NCBI GenBank assembly: GCA_027924585.1
Contig: BSBM01000370.1
Location: 30,277,501 to 30,341,500, forward strand
Direction of reading: 5' to 3'
DNA from: Larix kaempferi
Lineage: Eukaryota > Streptophyta > Pinopsida > Pinales > Pinaceae
DNA: 64,000 nucleotides
A model generated the notes under the pieces. It was given only the letters and a program-made list of their open reading frames with translations. It did no database searches and had not been told where the DNA came from. The position numbers and the translations under genes were made by a program. Below, piece by piece: positions 22,730 to 33,652 of the stretch (positions within the stretch are counted from its first letter, which is position 1; the number at the start of each line of letters is the position of its first letter).

Positions 22730-24600
22730 CTTCATCCTATGAGCCATCTTCAATGCAGTTTCCATCTCTTTTTACTCTTTTATCCCAAAATTTTATAATA
22801 ATACCTCTACTATGTTTTCTTCTACTACAAATGTCATTGACAATGAGGATGAAATCCCAAATACACCTACTAATTTTCCTCTAGTTGATTCCATTGAACA
22901 TGAACCTACAATAACACCACAACTTTGACCTAGATGGGTCTGTACAACATGAGAAACATCTAGTGATCTTTATGATGATCATTTTTATTAGCATGATACA
23001 TGTTCATAGTTTCCAAGCCTCCTCTCGTTTGGCTCAAGTTTCAGTGACTCATGATTTTTAAACATTTGCAGTAGATTCTATCCATCTAGATTTGGATTCA
23101 ACAATGAATGACAAATATTGTTCCTTAATGGTGAATGATGCTTGGAATCTTGTCCCTCTTTCAAAAGGAAGAAAAATTGTTAGGTGTAAATGGGTATATG
23201 ACTAAATATGTAGCAGATTGAATTGTTGATAGACATAAGGACATATTAATTGCTAAAGTATTTTCCTAAGTATAATGAATTGACTATACTAAAACATTTT
23301 CCCTTTTAGCCAAAATGAATTCCATTTTCATTATTTGAGCCCTTGCAACATCATACGCATGTGATGTCCATCAGATGGATGTCAAAGATCTACCTTCTTG
23401 CATGGAGATTTATAAGAATAAATTTACATGGAACAACCTTGTAGTTATATGAAGAATGACTCTAGTCTTATTTGTCACATTAAGAAATCTCTCTATCACC
23501 TTAAGTAAGCTCCTAGGGTTTGGTATCCCAAAATTAATAGATTTCTTCTCGACTTTGGTTTTTCTAGATACCATTCTAACTCTAATGTTGGTACCAAGAA
23601 AGTGGGTGACTATCTTGTTCTTTATGTTGATGAACTTATAGTTAGTAGTAGTGACCCCAAACTTCTTACCCATGTGAAATCTAGTTTTAGGAAGAAATTT
23701 GAAAAGACAAACTTAGGAAATTTGAATTATTTTCTTAGCCTCTAGTTTTTGCAAACCAAGGAAGGAATTTCCCTCCCCTAACAAGTATGCACGTGATCTT
23801 CGTCATTTTCACATGGAAGACTATAAATCGACCACATGTTTCTCTAGTGTAGAGTTAAACTTGTTTCCATTTGTACCACACCCAAAGTGTATGCCACTTT
23901 GTACCATTCGTTAGGTGATAACCTTTTGCATTTTACTCACACCCATCTTGATATTTCCTTTGTTGTTGGCCTTATTGCTCATTACATGGAAGCACCCTAT
24001 GAGAGCCATTGGAAAGAAGTACATAGGATAATTTGGTATGCAATAGTTCAGTTTGGGGTATATTACAGTTCAGGGGGGGGCTTCTTTGTTGGTCAGTTTC
24101 ATTGATTTTGATTTGGCCAATGATCATGATGATCATAAGTCTATTGCGGGTTATGTTTTCAATCTTCGTTCTAGCCTTGTATCTTGGGCTTGTAATGCCA
24201 TTTCTCTTTCCTCAATAGAAGCATAGTATCAAGCAATAGTCCGAACAAGTCAAGAAGACATGTGGCTTAGACAAACCCTCTTAGAGTTTAGATTCAAGTA
24301 GAAACATCCAAACATACTATGGTGAGCTAATTAGAGTGCCATTTATCTCACTAAAGACCTAGTTCAACATTAGCAGATTAAACACATTGAGCTACAAATA
24401 CACTTCATCATGAAGCTTATTTAAGATCATATATTCAAAGTGCTCTATTGCCAAATTGAGGATCAAGTCATAAAAATTTTCACAAAGACCTTTATAGAAG
24501 CTATGCTTTCAAAAATTCGATCTATATTAGGAGTTAAAGAAGTTGTCCTTAAAGAGGGACAACCTCTAATACCTCCTTCCTTCTCCTATTGTGTCACCTT
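22730..24600 (+). pseudogene. Copia reverse transcriptase and RNase H remnant
   Basis: Starts with the integrase-RT linker. RT is recognised by NDAWNLVPLSKGRKIVRCKWVY (near 23130), AKMNSIF, and the active site YVDELI near 23622 (canonical YVDD, so the second catalytic Asp is Glu), followed by LLTHVKSSFRKKFEKTNLG. RNase H shows SIAGYVFNL, SLVSW and ISLSSIEA near 24135-24220, and a tail reading QVIKIFTKTF. At least six stops or frameshifts. Confidence 0.8.
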
Positions 24601-24631
24601 TGTGAATCCTTCAATCATATCCCAAGTTGTT

Positions 24632-24643
24632 CTTAAGGGGGGA
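24632..24643 (+). other. Polypurine tract of copia A
   Basis: CTTAAGGGGGGA directly precedes the LTR terminus TGTTAAGG and would prime plus-strand synthesis. Confidence 0.75.
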
Positions 24644-25056
24644 TGTTAAGGATTTAGACAATTAGGAGTTAATTAAGATCAACTTTGTCCAATGTGTCTT
24701 TAGGAAATCGCATTTCTTTATCATGTTTTTGTTTTTGTAACTAAATAATCTGAAGGTCATGATTATGTTCTAAACATTAAGTGATTTGACCATTCATCTT
24801 CTCCTTGGAAATAATGACACTTGATGTGTGGCTTAACGCTTGATTGGTCCATGATCTTTATTTAGAGAGCATGAATATTCATTTGTTAATGATTAATTAT
24901 GAGATATGTTCATGTAATTTATTCTTTTTTACATTAATATATTGTCTCAATTGGTTGTTGGTTGGGGCCATGGGTTGTTTCCCTCTTTAGTGGTTTTAAC
25001 CACATAAAAAATTGGTATACTAATATTTGGTCTTTATGTGAGCATTTTCCTTAACA
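24644..25056 (+). repeat. Copia A 3' LTR, 413 bp
   Basis: Begins TGTTAAGG and ends CCTTAACA, perfect 8-bp inverted termini with TG...CA. No matching 5' LTR lies in the window. Confidence 0.8.
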
Positions 25057-26068
25057 TGTTCAACTTGTTTGGATATACCCTATTTTTCAAACAATTTGGA
25101 TGAACATAGAGGTTGGGTAATATAAAAAACATTACCTACATCACATTGTTGCTCATTAACTACTTTTGAGCCAAATAACTACTCCATTGAGATTTCCGAG
25201 AAGATAATTAGAGGCTTGAGCACAAGTTGGCAGTGATTTGCTAAGGGACTATACAACATACAAGGGCAGAATAGTAGTGTCATGCATAACCATGAGTAGA
25301 GAGTTTCATGGTTGGATAAGGTGCTTTGAGTGATCTCTAGTGAGAATATTGGTTGAGTCATGATAGAAATGTATTAGGTTGAGTTTGTTATATGCACATA
25401 AATGGTTTCTTCACCTTGTTGGCCTTGTAAATTAGCGTGGGGAAGGGTTGAGTTGGGGGTATCTACACTAGATGCTTATGGTTGGGTGGTGAAGTGCTCT
25501 TACACAACCATTTCTTAGAACAATTTCATTAATTCATAATCCTATTATTCTTGTTTTAATTCTTTGCATGTTGAGCCCTTTATTTTTTATTATGATGATG
25601 ATTCTCCATGTAATATCTAAGAATATGCTTTAAAATGTCTATGTGCATGTATTTGCCATGATTTTTCTTTTTATATATTTGAATTAATTTGTTGTGCTTT
25701 TAATTTTTTTATTAATACATGAATTCCTAGCATGCTAATCTTTTTTGGAAGTCATATATCTTTATCTTTTTATTATTTATGGTGACTTCAATTCATTAAT
25801 GACCAACATTTTGAATAGGATCAAGTGGATACTCATTCTTTTTTGTTGTTGGGAAAGCATGGATGGTAGCCACACATTTTCTTATCATATTTCAACTTTA
25901 TAAATATCTTTTAAGATTATATGGAAAATAATTCCTTTTAATGTTGAAATAATATATTTTTCACATATAGAGAACCTAAAAAACTTGTAAAGTGTTTTGG
26001 AGGAATATGGATTCATTGACTTGTTATCTAATTATCATATTGCACCAAAATGAGTCACCATAGAGCCT
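25057..26068 (+). other. Possible decayed LTR related to the solo LTR; otherwise unassigned
   Basis: The stretch around 25480-25560 (CTTATGGTTGGGTGGTGAAG, then ACAATTTCAT and ATTATTCTTGT) resembles 22420-22500 in the solo LTR (CCTATGGTTGAGTGG, ACAACTTCAT, ATTCTCTTGT). The similarity is weak and no ends were found. The rest shows no features. Confidence 0.35.
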
Positions 26069-26468
26069 TCAAATTTTGAAATCCTGTGTTGCATAATCTT
26101 GGAATATGTCAACATAACTTGAATTTAGAATGGAACTCGAATGGTGAATAGCCCTAGTCTAACTACTTTGTTTAGAATAAGGGTGTGTCTTTATGCTAAG
26201 CTCTTAATCATAATCATGAAAGTTGTGTTATTGAGTGTGAATTGTATACAATAAAACAATTGATAAAGTAGTTTTCAAATTTTGAAATGCTGTGTTGCAT
26301 AATCTTGCAATATGTCAACATAACTTGAATTTAGAATGGAACTCGAATGGTGAATAGCCCTAGTCTAACTATTTTGTTTAGAATAATGGTGTGTCTTTAT
26401 GCGAAGCTCTTCATCATGAAAGTTGTGCTATTGAGTGTGAATTGTATACAATAAAACAATTGATAAAG
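26069..26468 (+). repeat. 206-bp tandem duplication
   Basis: TCAAATTTTGAAAT(C/G)CTGTG begins at 26069 and 26275. Both copies end AAACAATTGATAAAG. The second copy lacks about 9 bp (a deletion within TCTTAATCATAATCATG). Confidence 0.9.
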
Positions 26469-26536
26469 GTTAAAAGGCATTATAACTATGGATTATAATT
26501 AAGTTACCAAGTATGGATTATAATTAATTTTTTTAT

Positions 26537-26815
26537 TTGAGTGGAGTTAGAGTTGGAGAGATAACTAAGTCTAGTGGTAGCAAAAAATCTGGGCCGGGGC
26601 TAGCCTTAATATTGAATGTGAGAACGATCTGTGTAGCGGCAAGTAGAACTGTCACCATGGTCGCACGAGGCATTAAAGGACAACACCACCACCGCCAAGA
26701 GAATACTACAGTCCCCTTGAAAAAAAACATGGGTTTCCATTGGGTCAGCCATAAGCCCCACGGCTGGCTCACACCCTCAACCCCTCACCATAAAGTTTGA
26801 ACCTTGAATTAGAAT
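26537..26815. other. GC-richer island, possible SINE
   Basis: A sharply bounded patch of higher GC in AT-rich DNA. TAAGTCTAGTGG near 26566 resembles a Pol III box A, but no well-placed box B or target duplication was found. Chance open frames lie on both strands. Identity uncertain. Confidence 0.25.
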
Positions 26816-27253
26816 TAAGTGCCCTACAAGTTTTTAATGGAAATGGGATGTAGTTGTAGTAGGGTAAGTGGATGCAATTGAAGGAAGGAGAGCAAAACTA
26901 ATCACCTTCCTAATAGCTTGAAAATGGGGTGGACTGTTATAATTTTCAATTTTCTACTAGCTGCCAATGCATGAACGTGGCTCTAACAAATTCCTCCATG
27001 CTTATACTTTGAATTTGTAGATTTATTGTTCTATAAACATGCTTTAGAATTCTATAAACATGCTATTTGTGGGTATATTTGTAGATTTATGGTTCTAGTT
27101 CTATAAACTGCATTATAAGGCACTAATTAAGCATCTTCCACTTACACTGACACAGGCCTTGGAGAGAAAAATAGCCTTGAGAAAAACGTAGGCATGGACG
27201 CTATACTAACCTAATTCCTGAATTGAAAGCTCCCAGATTGACCTAATTTTAGA

Positions 27254-27388
27254 CTAAAATGCAATACAAGTAATAATTTTTGGCTTTTGAAGTTTTGATG
27301 TGATGAGTGGAGTGTTAAATCTTTTGCCTGAATATATACACAAGAAAGTACACACAGTGATTATTGTTATGATCTTTCTCGAAGCCAT
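27254..27388 (-). CDS. Possible first exon or truncated gene for a secreted peptide (44 codons)
   Basis: The minus-strand ATG at 27388 opens MASRKIITIITVCTFLCIYS: a short basic start, then a hydrophobic stretch, resembling a plant signal peptide. The frame then gives a basic tail and stops at TAG 27254-27256. A TATA-like ATTATATAGAGAG lies about 80 bp upstream, a normal plant distance. The sequence TTCAG/G after codon 20 could also be a splice acceptor-like site, so the true exon structure is unclear. It may be a pseudogene start. No mature-domain family is recognised. Confidence 0.3.
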   Translation of the reverse strand: MASRKIITIITVCTFLCIYSGKRFNTPLITSKLQKPKIITCIAF

Positions 27389-27461
27389 CGTTGGCATGCG
27401 TGATACAAATACAGGAGCTGAAGCTGCTGAACCACGTCCTTTCTGAATACGGGAGTTCTCT

Positions 27462-27475
27462 CTCTATATAATACG
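27462..27475 (-). promoter_or_regulatory. TATA-box-like element upstream of the signal-peptide ORF
   Basis: On the minus strand, ATTATATAGAGAGAG is preceded by ATATCACGT and followed by a CT/GA-rich leader. An ACGTGG-containing stretch occurs both upstream (27490s) and downstream (27430s). Prediction from sequence only. Confidence 0.35.
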
Positions 27476-27635
27476 TGATATCCACGTTTTCTCGAAGCTG
27501 GAAGAATACGATACCAAGTTACGACGTGAAATGAGATGGGACATTCTTTACAAATACTCACCAGAACCTCATTCATCACGCAAGCGGAATCTGTCTGCTA
27601 AAACCAGATCAACGGCTGCTCCCTGTTTATAAGTG

Positions 27636-27975
27636 TTTATATTTTAGAATTTGGATACTCCTAAATAGTTTATATTTTAGAATTTGGATAGCCTTCTAGA
27701 TTGGGAGAAGTATATGCACTAACCAAATAGCCCCCCATCAGAACCTAAAATTGCAATTTCGAGTACTCAAATGGAGGATTTAGGTAGTTTTAAAATGCAT
27801 CATTTAGTCTAGGAAAAGTAAAAAACAGTGTGTTTAGTTGTTTACTATCCCACGTGCCTAGATTGCATGAGAATGAAACAAGTGTACTGTTTAGATTGAT
27901 TTTATGTCAGGCTTTTCAAATTCGAAATAAACAATTTAAAAAAAAAGGCCTTTCAAATTCGAAATAAACAATTAA
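27636..27975 (+). repeat. Two short tandem duplications
   Basis: GTTTATATTTTAGAATTTGG occurs at 27636 and 27669 (33-bp period). TTTCAAATTCGAAATAAACA occurs near 27914 and 27950, each followed by an A run. Confidence 0.8.
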
Positions 27976-28510
27976 AAAAAGAGAATATAAAAAATAACTG
28001 GTAGCTATGCATAGATAACTCCATGAATAACTCGTAGTTAATGCATGGATAATGGATAACTCTTGCAACTACACATAAAATACACATAAAGAACAAGTAA
28101 CTTGTTCATGACACTTGTAACCTTAAGACTAAAAACTCAAAATCCAATCTAAATAACTTCAGTAGTAGTAGTAGTATGAGAGTATGCATTATATAGATTG
28201 CCCTATCGTGAATTTACTTGATTTACTTAGCTTTGCGTTCATTTTTTAGTTAACTTGGTGTATTTCTCATTATCTCATCTTTAATCATTTTTTATATTCT
28301 TTGATATGCAAATTTGGGGAGTCTCGATAGGAAAATAAGTTTTCCCCTTTATAATGAATTTATCTTCAACATTTATCCATTCTCCCACATGCTAATCTAG
28401 TCCTTTTACATTAAAAAAAAACTTTCAAATTGACCCAATACTAGTGGAGGGCCTCACATCTTCTTCAACACTTATTTTCGTACCTTAGACTTATCGATGT
28501 GGTTCCTTGT

Positions 28511-28520
28511 TATATAAATA
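28511..28520 (+). promoter_or_regulatory. TATA-box-like TATATAAATA
   Basis: TATATAAATAGGG is a strong plant TATA match on the plus strand, but no gene follows before the E3 LTR element. It may be a relic promoter of a host gene or an LTR. Confidence 0.3.
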
Positions 28521-28683
28521 GGGAGTTGTGTAAACTTCTATGTTTTGGATTTTTTTGGTTATTATCACCTAAATCCAGTCATTTAATCTTTTGCAAATCT
28601 TAATTTTTCATTGTTCAAATTCCATTTTTTGATTGTATAAATGGGCTCAATGCCCTCGAATACCCTTGTTGCATTTGTATTGT

Positions 28684-28921
28684 TGTTGTATTCAAGCAGA
28701 GAGTATAAGCATACACAGAGATATAATCAAGACACGAGAGATGAGTTGAATGCATCAAACTGGTTATATTCATCTTGATAGGTATATATGCATCCAACTG
28801 GTTATATTTATGCATCTTACATGTGGTTGGAGCAGTTGCACTCGCTCCAATGGCTTCTTTAACTATACTATTACATAAGTAAGTAATGACAATTAAGGAT
28901 CCCGAAGAGTCCCCTCCAACA
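28684..28921 (-). repeat. E3 left LTR (3' LTR in element orientation), 238 bp
   Basis: Differs from the right LTR by scattered substitutions and by an extra copy of TGCATC(C/A)AACTGGTTATAT (a local 20-bp duplication). Confidence 0.88.
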
Positions 28922-28987
28922 TCTCCCCCACCTCAAAATCTTTCTTCGTCCCGAAGAAAACATTAACAACCATGAACTGCGAGTCCT

Positions 28988-29389
28988 TTAGTCTCTGTCA
29001 GCAGATTGGTAGTGGCCAATTGAGCCGCTTACCCCTTTCACCTTCCTACCAGATTCTCTTCCACAGTCCAGGAGCATCTGGGCGTCCACACTCTGCCATT
29101 GCACCAACTCACCATCTGCTTGAAAAACTTCTGAAATGACATTGAATAGATGTTTATGTGTGTCAGCACCAGGGGGCTTGATCAATTTAAGTGTTCTTTT
29201 GTCATTATTAAACGTGAAGCGATTTCTCTGTGTGGTATAAGTGTCTTCTCCTTGAATATAGTCTTCGTTGACAACTTCTGTCGTGAGGCTTCCTGCAAGT
29301 TTTGAATGTGTCGCTGCTGCTTGTGGTTGATACCGACTGCTATTGGTCGAGGCCGACGACTTGTAGTTTCGATTGACTTGACTCGACAT
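28988..29389 (-). CDS. Uncharacterised E3 ORF, 133 codons
   Basis: Opens MSSQVNRNYKSSAST and contains RFTFNNDKRTLKLIKPPG and HLFNVISEVFQADGELVQW before stopping at 28988. Ser/Asn/Gln-rich at the start, mixed charged later. It lies at the 3' end of the element and is the longest frame in E3. I recognise no Gag, protease or host domain; a captured fragment or a Gag relic are both possible. Confidence 0.35.
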   Translation of the reverse strand: MSSQVNRNYKSSASTNSSRYQPQAAATHSKLAGSLTTEVVNEDYIQGEDTYTTQRNRFTFNNDKRTLKLIKPPGADTHKHLFNVISEVFQADGELVQWQSVDAQMLLDCGRESGRKVKGVSGSIGHYQSADRD

Positions 29390-30838
29390 GACTTACTTGA
29401 CTCGACATATAGAGTCGGCTAGAGACCGACTTTAATAAGGCAACAAGACGCCGACTTTATTGCAGTCCGACCAAAATTTTATGACGTAGTCTAACCCCAA
29501 CCAACATTAAGGTTCGACTACTTACAATACCGACCATATACCACCGACCATAATTTAAAAACCGACCAAAACTTACAAGTCAAGCTTCGACCACTTTTAG
29601 TACTGACCACCATTTACAACTGACCAATTACAATTCTGTCGACCACATTATATCGACCATATTTACCATAAAATGAATCACTAATTACAACATCGACCTT
29701 ATCTTTATGTCGATGATATGTGAGTATTTAGATAACTTAATTTTACAAAAATAACTCGACCAAATGAAATCATTGGTCATATAAGTACAACATTGGCCTC
29801 AAGCATATTTAAGCATCGACCAGACTATGACTTTCTTAGAACAAGGCTAATTATCATACTTCTTGTAGCTGTACTAGTCCACGAGGTACGCAATTATTCA
29901 GTTGATGGGTAAACATGCTGTAGTCTCTCCAGCCACGTCACAAAACGAACTCGTCCACAGAGATACATTCGATCATCACTTGATATGCATTCCGTTTCAT
30001 TCAAAAGTTGATATAGTCGACAAGTTTCTGCAGCAGATCGATATTTCTAGTCAGTCGACGAACAGTCTATAGAGTCGACGATAGGAGAGCATGATATGAT
30101 ATGAGAAACTGGTGGTTTATTCAGGTCGTCGCCCAAGCAACAAGATATTTAATATAATAATAGTGCATGCATCTAAAAATCGATGCGAACAACGCCAACT
30201 AGCAACATCTCCAACCGATCCCATACTCGCCCACGTCAAATCGTTGATAGGTTCATAAAGTATAACCATATCATGGTAATTTTGAAATACATCAATATTC
30301 TCATATGAACGAAGTTTTTAATAATACCCGACCAGTTACATTCACTGACAAGTTGCTAGCCCACATAGCAAAATTTACATGGTATTCACCGACTAGCCGT
30401 CGTTCTTCAACATTAGACAAATATTTCTTCTCAGAGGGGTATTGATGCATACTTTGATAGGCGGGCGACATTCAACAGATCCACCATGTTCTATCCTCCA
30501 CGCTTGACGAGCAGATCAATAAACACAATTAAACGACTGGAATGGTCGGCTATTTGTCTCCTGAAGTGGTCGGCTGCTTCACGCCACTGTTCATTTACTT
30601 TGTCTCCGAGCAATTAGGAAGATTTGTTGATCTATGTGAGCAATGGAGCAATATGGATATTTCTTCAAACTCGTTGCTTGCTGCATGCAAAGTTTAATAT
30701 GATGATACTGCTTTATCCTATCAACGTCTCCATCTGAAGTCGGGCTGTTTCTCCATAGTGATAAGTAGGTTATAAATATCGATGAGCTGTAGCCGTCAAT
30801 TGTTTCAAAATATAACTCGTCGTGCCCAGTCGACAGAT
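29390..30838. other. E3 interior rich in CGACC/GGTCG words
   Basis: ACCGACCA, TCGACCA and close variants recur more than fifteen times in roughly 29440-29830 and again, more loosely, to 30560, in otherwise AT-rich DNA. No open frame explains it. Function unknown. Confidence 0.6.
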
Positions 30839-31099
30839 TTATTGAGTCGGTATTCCCTCGTTATCAGTAACCTGTTGGTCGGTACTCTCGACAGGATAAT
30901 GGAGTCGATGTTCAGCATTCTCAACAATTGAACTGCTGGCATGGATCTTCACTCTCTGATGGCTGGACAAAACCCATGAGGAGAAATGGTCAATAGACAT
31001 AATCTGCATATTTTTATAACCGACAGTCGAGTGCATTGCTTCCCTAACTAACCACTGTGACAAGAAGTCGCCATAGATTTTCTTACACACAGAGTTCAT
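30839..31099 (-). CDS. Uncharacterised E3 minus-strand ORF, 86 codons
   Basis: Opens MNSVCKKIYGDFLSQW and lies toward the element's 5' side, where gag would be expected, but no Gag motif is visible. Could be chance. Confidence 0.2.
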   Translation of the reverse strand: MNSVCKKIYGDFLSQWLVREAMHSTVGYKNMQIMSIDHFSSWVLSSHQRVKIHASSSIVENAEHRLHYPVESTDQQVTDNEGIPTQ

Positions 31100-31506
31100 A
31101 TCACCATTTTTTGTAACAGCACTGTGTTTCCTTCGTACCAGCAGTACGTAATTTTTCTTGCAGAATCTTCAACGAGCATCTCACAATGTATTGCAATCTC
31201 ATTCTACACATGATCGAACTAAGCAGCAATAAATGATACCTTTAAAAGTAGAAAAAGGTGGATTTAAATTTTCAGGCACGATCTTTCAAACAACAACATC
31301 ACGCGGCGGCATCATCATTTCTGAGCATTTCTTGCAGGGTTCTTGATCGCTCTCATCAGCTTCTTTCTCTTGCACACAGGAAAGTATTCAACAACGCCTC
31401 AACAATCGAGCAACGATCCTTCTCCTCACGATCTTTTGCAGGTTCGAACCGACTCCCTTTGTTGCTGCTGTCACCCAGACCAGAAGAAGACAACAACGAC
31501 GCCAGA

Positions 31507-31724
31507 TGTTGTATTCAAGCAGAGAGTATAAGCATACACAGAGATATAATCAAGACACGAGAGATGAGTCGAATGCATCCAACTGGTTATATTCATCTTG
31601 ATAGGTATATTTTTACATCTTACATGTGGTTGGAGCGGTTGCACCCACTCCAATGGCTTCTTTAACTATACTATTACATAAGTAAGTAATGACAATTAAG
31701 GATCCCAAAGGGTCCCCTCCAACA
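31507..31724 (-). repeat. E3 right LTR (5' LTR in element orientation), 218 bp
   Basis: Partner of 28684-28921. Overlapping open frames (31258-31665 plus, 31471-31653 minus) cross the LTR boundary and are not supported as genes. Confidence 0.88.
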
Positions 31725-31729
31725 ATTGT

Positions 31730-32417
31730 GCAATCTTAAAAACTTATATCTGCAATTCCAAAAATTCTAGTTAAATTTCGAGCAAAAATGATGGGAAAAA
31801 TGACCAGAAAAGTGGTCCAAAATGTAGAATGTACTACTCTTATAATCCCTCATTTATTCTTTGTTATGGTTCTTGATTTGACTTTTTGTTCTCATTTGAA
31901 AAAACATTGTTGCTTTATGAGATTTTTGCTAGAACCTTGCTCCCCCTTCTCTCAAGCATCTAGGATACCAAGAACCATTGTCTCCAAAAACTCTGTAACA
32001 ATATAGACCTACCATCACTGGTTTGCTCGACTCTTTGGCTTAATTTCTTCCTTTTTACCTCAATTGATTGAGATCTTTGGTTTTCTTATGGATCCTCTCA
32101 ATCCCTCTCTAAGGAGGTTTACCAACATTTCTCCTACATGACACCTCATAATTAAGGAATAGTTTGATCTTTCCATTAGTGATATTATTTCATATATATA
32201 TATATTTAGTAGATATAATGTGTTTTTCATATACTTTGCATTACTTTTGGACATTATTACATGTACATATAAAGGAGGATCTTGGTGCTTTAGAGCATGG
32301 TAGGATATTTATTTCTTGATAGTTTTCAACAACTAGTACATAAGAAATCATTTTTCCCATATGTGTTCTTTCCATTTCTTTTTATTTCTCTTTAGTATTT
32401 GGTTGTATTTTTTTATT
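31730..32417. other. Unassigned DNA
   Basis: Continues the sequence that E3 interrupted. No recognised gene; contains a short (AT)n near 32191-32205. Confidence 0.45.
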
Positions 32418-32611
32418 TGTTAGAGCACAATTGTCATTAGAACAAAACCCACAGGCGTTGATCTCCGCCAATCACCAAAGTTAAGATCCACAAGAGGGGT
32501 TCATCCCATGTTATGTAACTCACAGGGAGCGCTGGACACAAATGCCAACAATCTCCCCTCCCGTGTTACCCGAGTTAGTTTAGTACTCAAGACCTGTCAT
32601 CTGATACCAAT
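32418..32611 (-). mobile_element. Small LTR-like end plus PPT and PBS remnant
   Basis: 32418-32550 runs TGTTAGAGCAC to AATGCCAACA (TG...CA). Next, reading on the minus strand, a polypurine tract (GGGAGGGGAGAT) lies at 32551-32563, and TGGTATCAGA, an initiator-tRNA-Met PBS match, at 32600-32609 adjoins the inverted LTR. PBS and PPT only about 40 nt apart recall TRIM/SMART elements, but the two flanking LTR-like units do not match each other. Confidence 0.4.
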
Positions 32612-33508
32612 TGTTGGAATATTGAGCTATACTGGGAGGGGGGGGTTGAATCGGTATAAGATATATTTTAACTTTCAAAACTTGTTTAACAATCACATTA
32701 GCCTTCAATCACATTGAGCATCAGTCAACAAAAATGCATAATACAAGAGACACAAGATTTTAACGTGGAAACCCAATGAGGGAGAAAAACATGGGGAGAT
32801 GTTCTTTCTATAAACAATGGTTACAATGGTTAAACATGATCACAAATGATTATCTATGCATGATATTTGTGCAATGATGAGTTGATCTATGAGTTTACAA
32901 TGATTTGGAGACACTTATTTGTTGGAGACACCAATCTCCCAAGTTTACAAGCAACAACTTGTAGGAGACACCAACCCCCTAAATTATCTAGCACCAACTC
33001 CCTAGATTCTCCAGCTCCAACTGGAAGGAAGCACAAATCCCTAAATTCTGTAATGATGTGTTGCGTGACACTTCACCTGTCACACTCTGCTATGTCCACT
33101 CCTTTGTATGCACTCTGTTTTTTCGTACTCTTCTTTGCGCACTCTGCTCTATGCACTGTACTCTATCACACACTGCTCTACACACTATGCTATGCACAAG
33201 ATAACCCTAGCTTTTGTACTGTGCACCAAATTTCTTGTCATGCTTTGATCTATGCAAGACAATCTTCACTACCGTGCAAACTCTGCTATGTCACACTTTG
33301 CACTATGCAATACAAACTTCACTACTGTCACATCGTCTCACTCTTCACTACTGTCACATTGTCGCACTCTTCATTGTGCACTCTACGTTGCACAAGTAGT
33401 CCATCACTGTACCTACATTATTCCTTAACCAAAGAAGTATCTGCAAGAAACAATACCTTCCTCTTAACAAGGTGCAGATCCTCCTCCTTAGAAAGTCTTC
33501 AAAAGCAT
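32612..33508 (-). repeat. Inverted partial copy of the copia-3 LTR
   Basis: Reads as the reverse complement of about 40340-41362: shared landmarks include TGTTGGAATATTGAGCTATA at the end, the CACCAA(C/T)TCCC repeats and CTTAACCAAAGAA. It lacks the first ~500 bp of the LTR. It is directly followed at about 33509 by plus-strand copia RNase H sequence, a junction not found in a normal element. Open frames here (32867-33517 and others) arise from the (GCACTCT)-rich repeats. Confidence 0.75.
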
Positions 33509-33652
33509 TTCCAATAATCTTGTAATGCACTCCAAGACAAAGGATATCCCTATCAAATATCATTTTTTGAGAGAACAAGTCACCAAGAACAATGTCAAGT
33601 TGGACTATGTTTCCATCGAGGAGCATATTGTAGATATTTTCACAAATCCTCT
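33509..33652 (+). pseudogene. Copia-3 RNase H C-terminal fragment, left part
   Basis: Plus-strand frame reads HSKTKDIPIKYHFLREQVTK and EEHIVDIFTNPL, the conserved end of copia RNase H. It is cut at CCTCT, the target duplication of E2, and resumes at 39442. Confidence 0.82.

Larger units (their letters stand above)
19105..25056 (+). mobile_element. Decayed Ty1/copia element (segment A), interrupted by a solo LTR
   Basis: In copia order: gag C-terminal region, protease, integrase, then (after the solo LTR) reverse transcriptase, RNase H, polypurine tract CTTAAGGGGGGA and a 3' LTR. No 5' LTR or primer-binding site is seen upstream of gag, so the element is 5'-truncated. Stops and frameshifts occur throughout. 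Its first half is also present in segment B. Confidence 0.85.
28684..31724 (-). mobile_element. E3: 3.0-kb non-autonomous LTR element with intact target duplication
   Basis: LTRs at 28684-28921 and 31507-31724 start TGTTGTATTCAAG and end CCCTCCAACA. The 5-bp direct repeat ATTGT flanks the whole element (28679-28683 and 31725-31729). On the minus strand the left LTR is preceded by GAGGTGGGGGAGA, a polypurine tract, so the element reads leftward. The sequence next to the right LTR (minus: TCTGGCGTCGTTGTTG) is a candidate primer-binding site not assigned to a tRNA. No protease, RT or integrase is present. LTR similarity and the perfect target duplication suggest a fairly young insertion. Confidence 0.88.

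Noticed and set aside
31441-31450. GGTTCGAACC, resembling a Pol III box B or tRNA T-loop
   Set aside because: No box A at the right distance and no cloverleaf; it lies within E3 near the LTR, and the palindrome is sufficient explanation.
32867-33517. 216-codon ORF, the longest unbroken plus-strand frame in its area
   Set aside because: It is the antisense reading of GAGTGC-rich LTR repeats (Cys/Leu/Tyr/His-rich, periodic); the same repeats on the other LTR give similar frames on the opposite strand.
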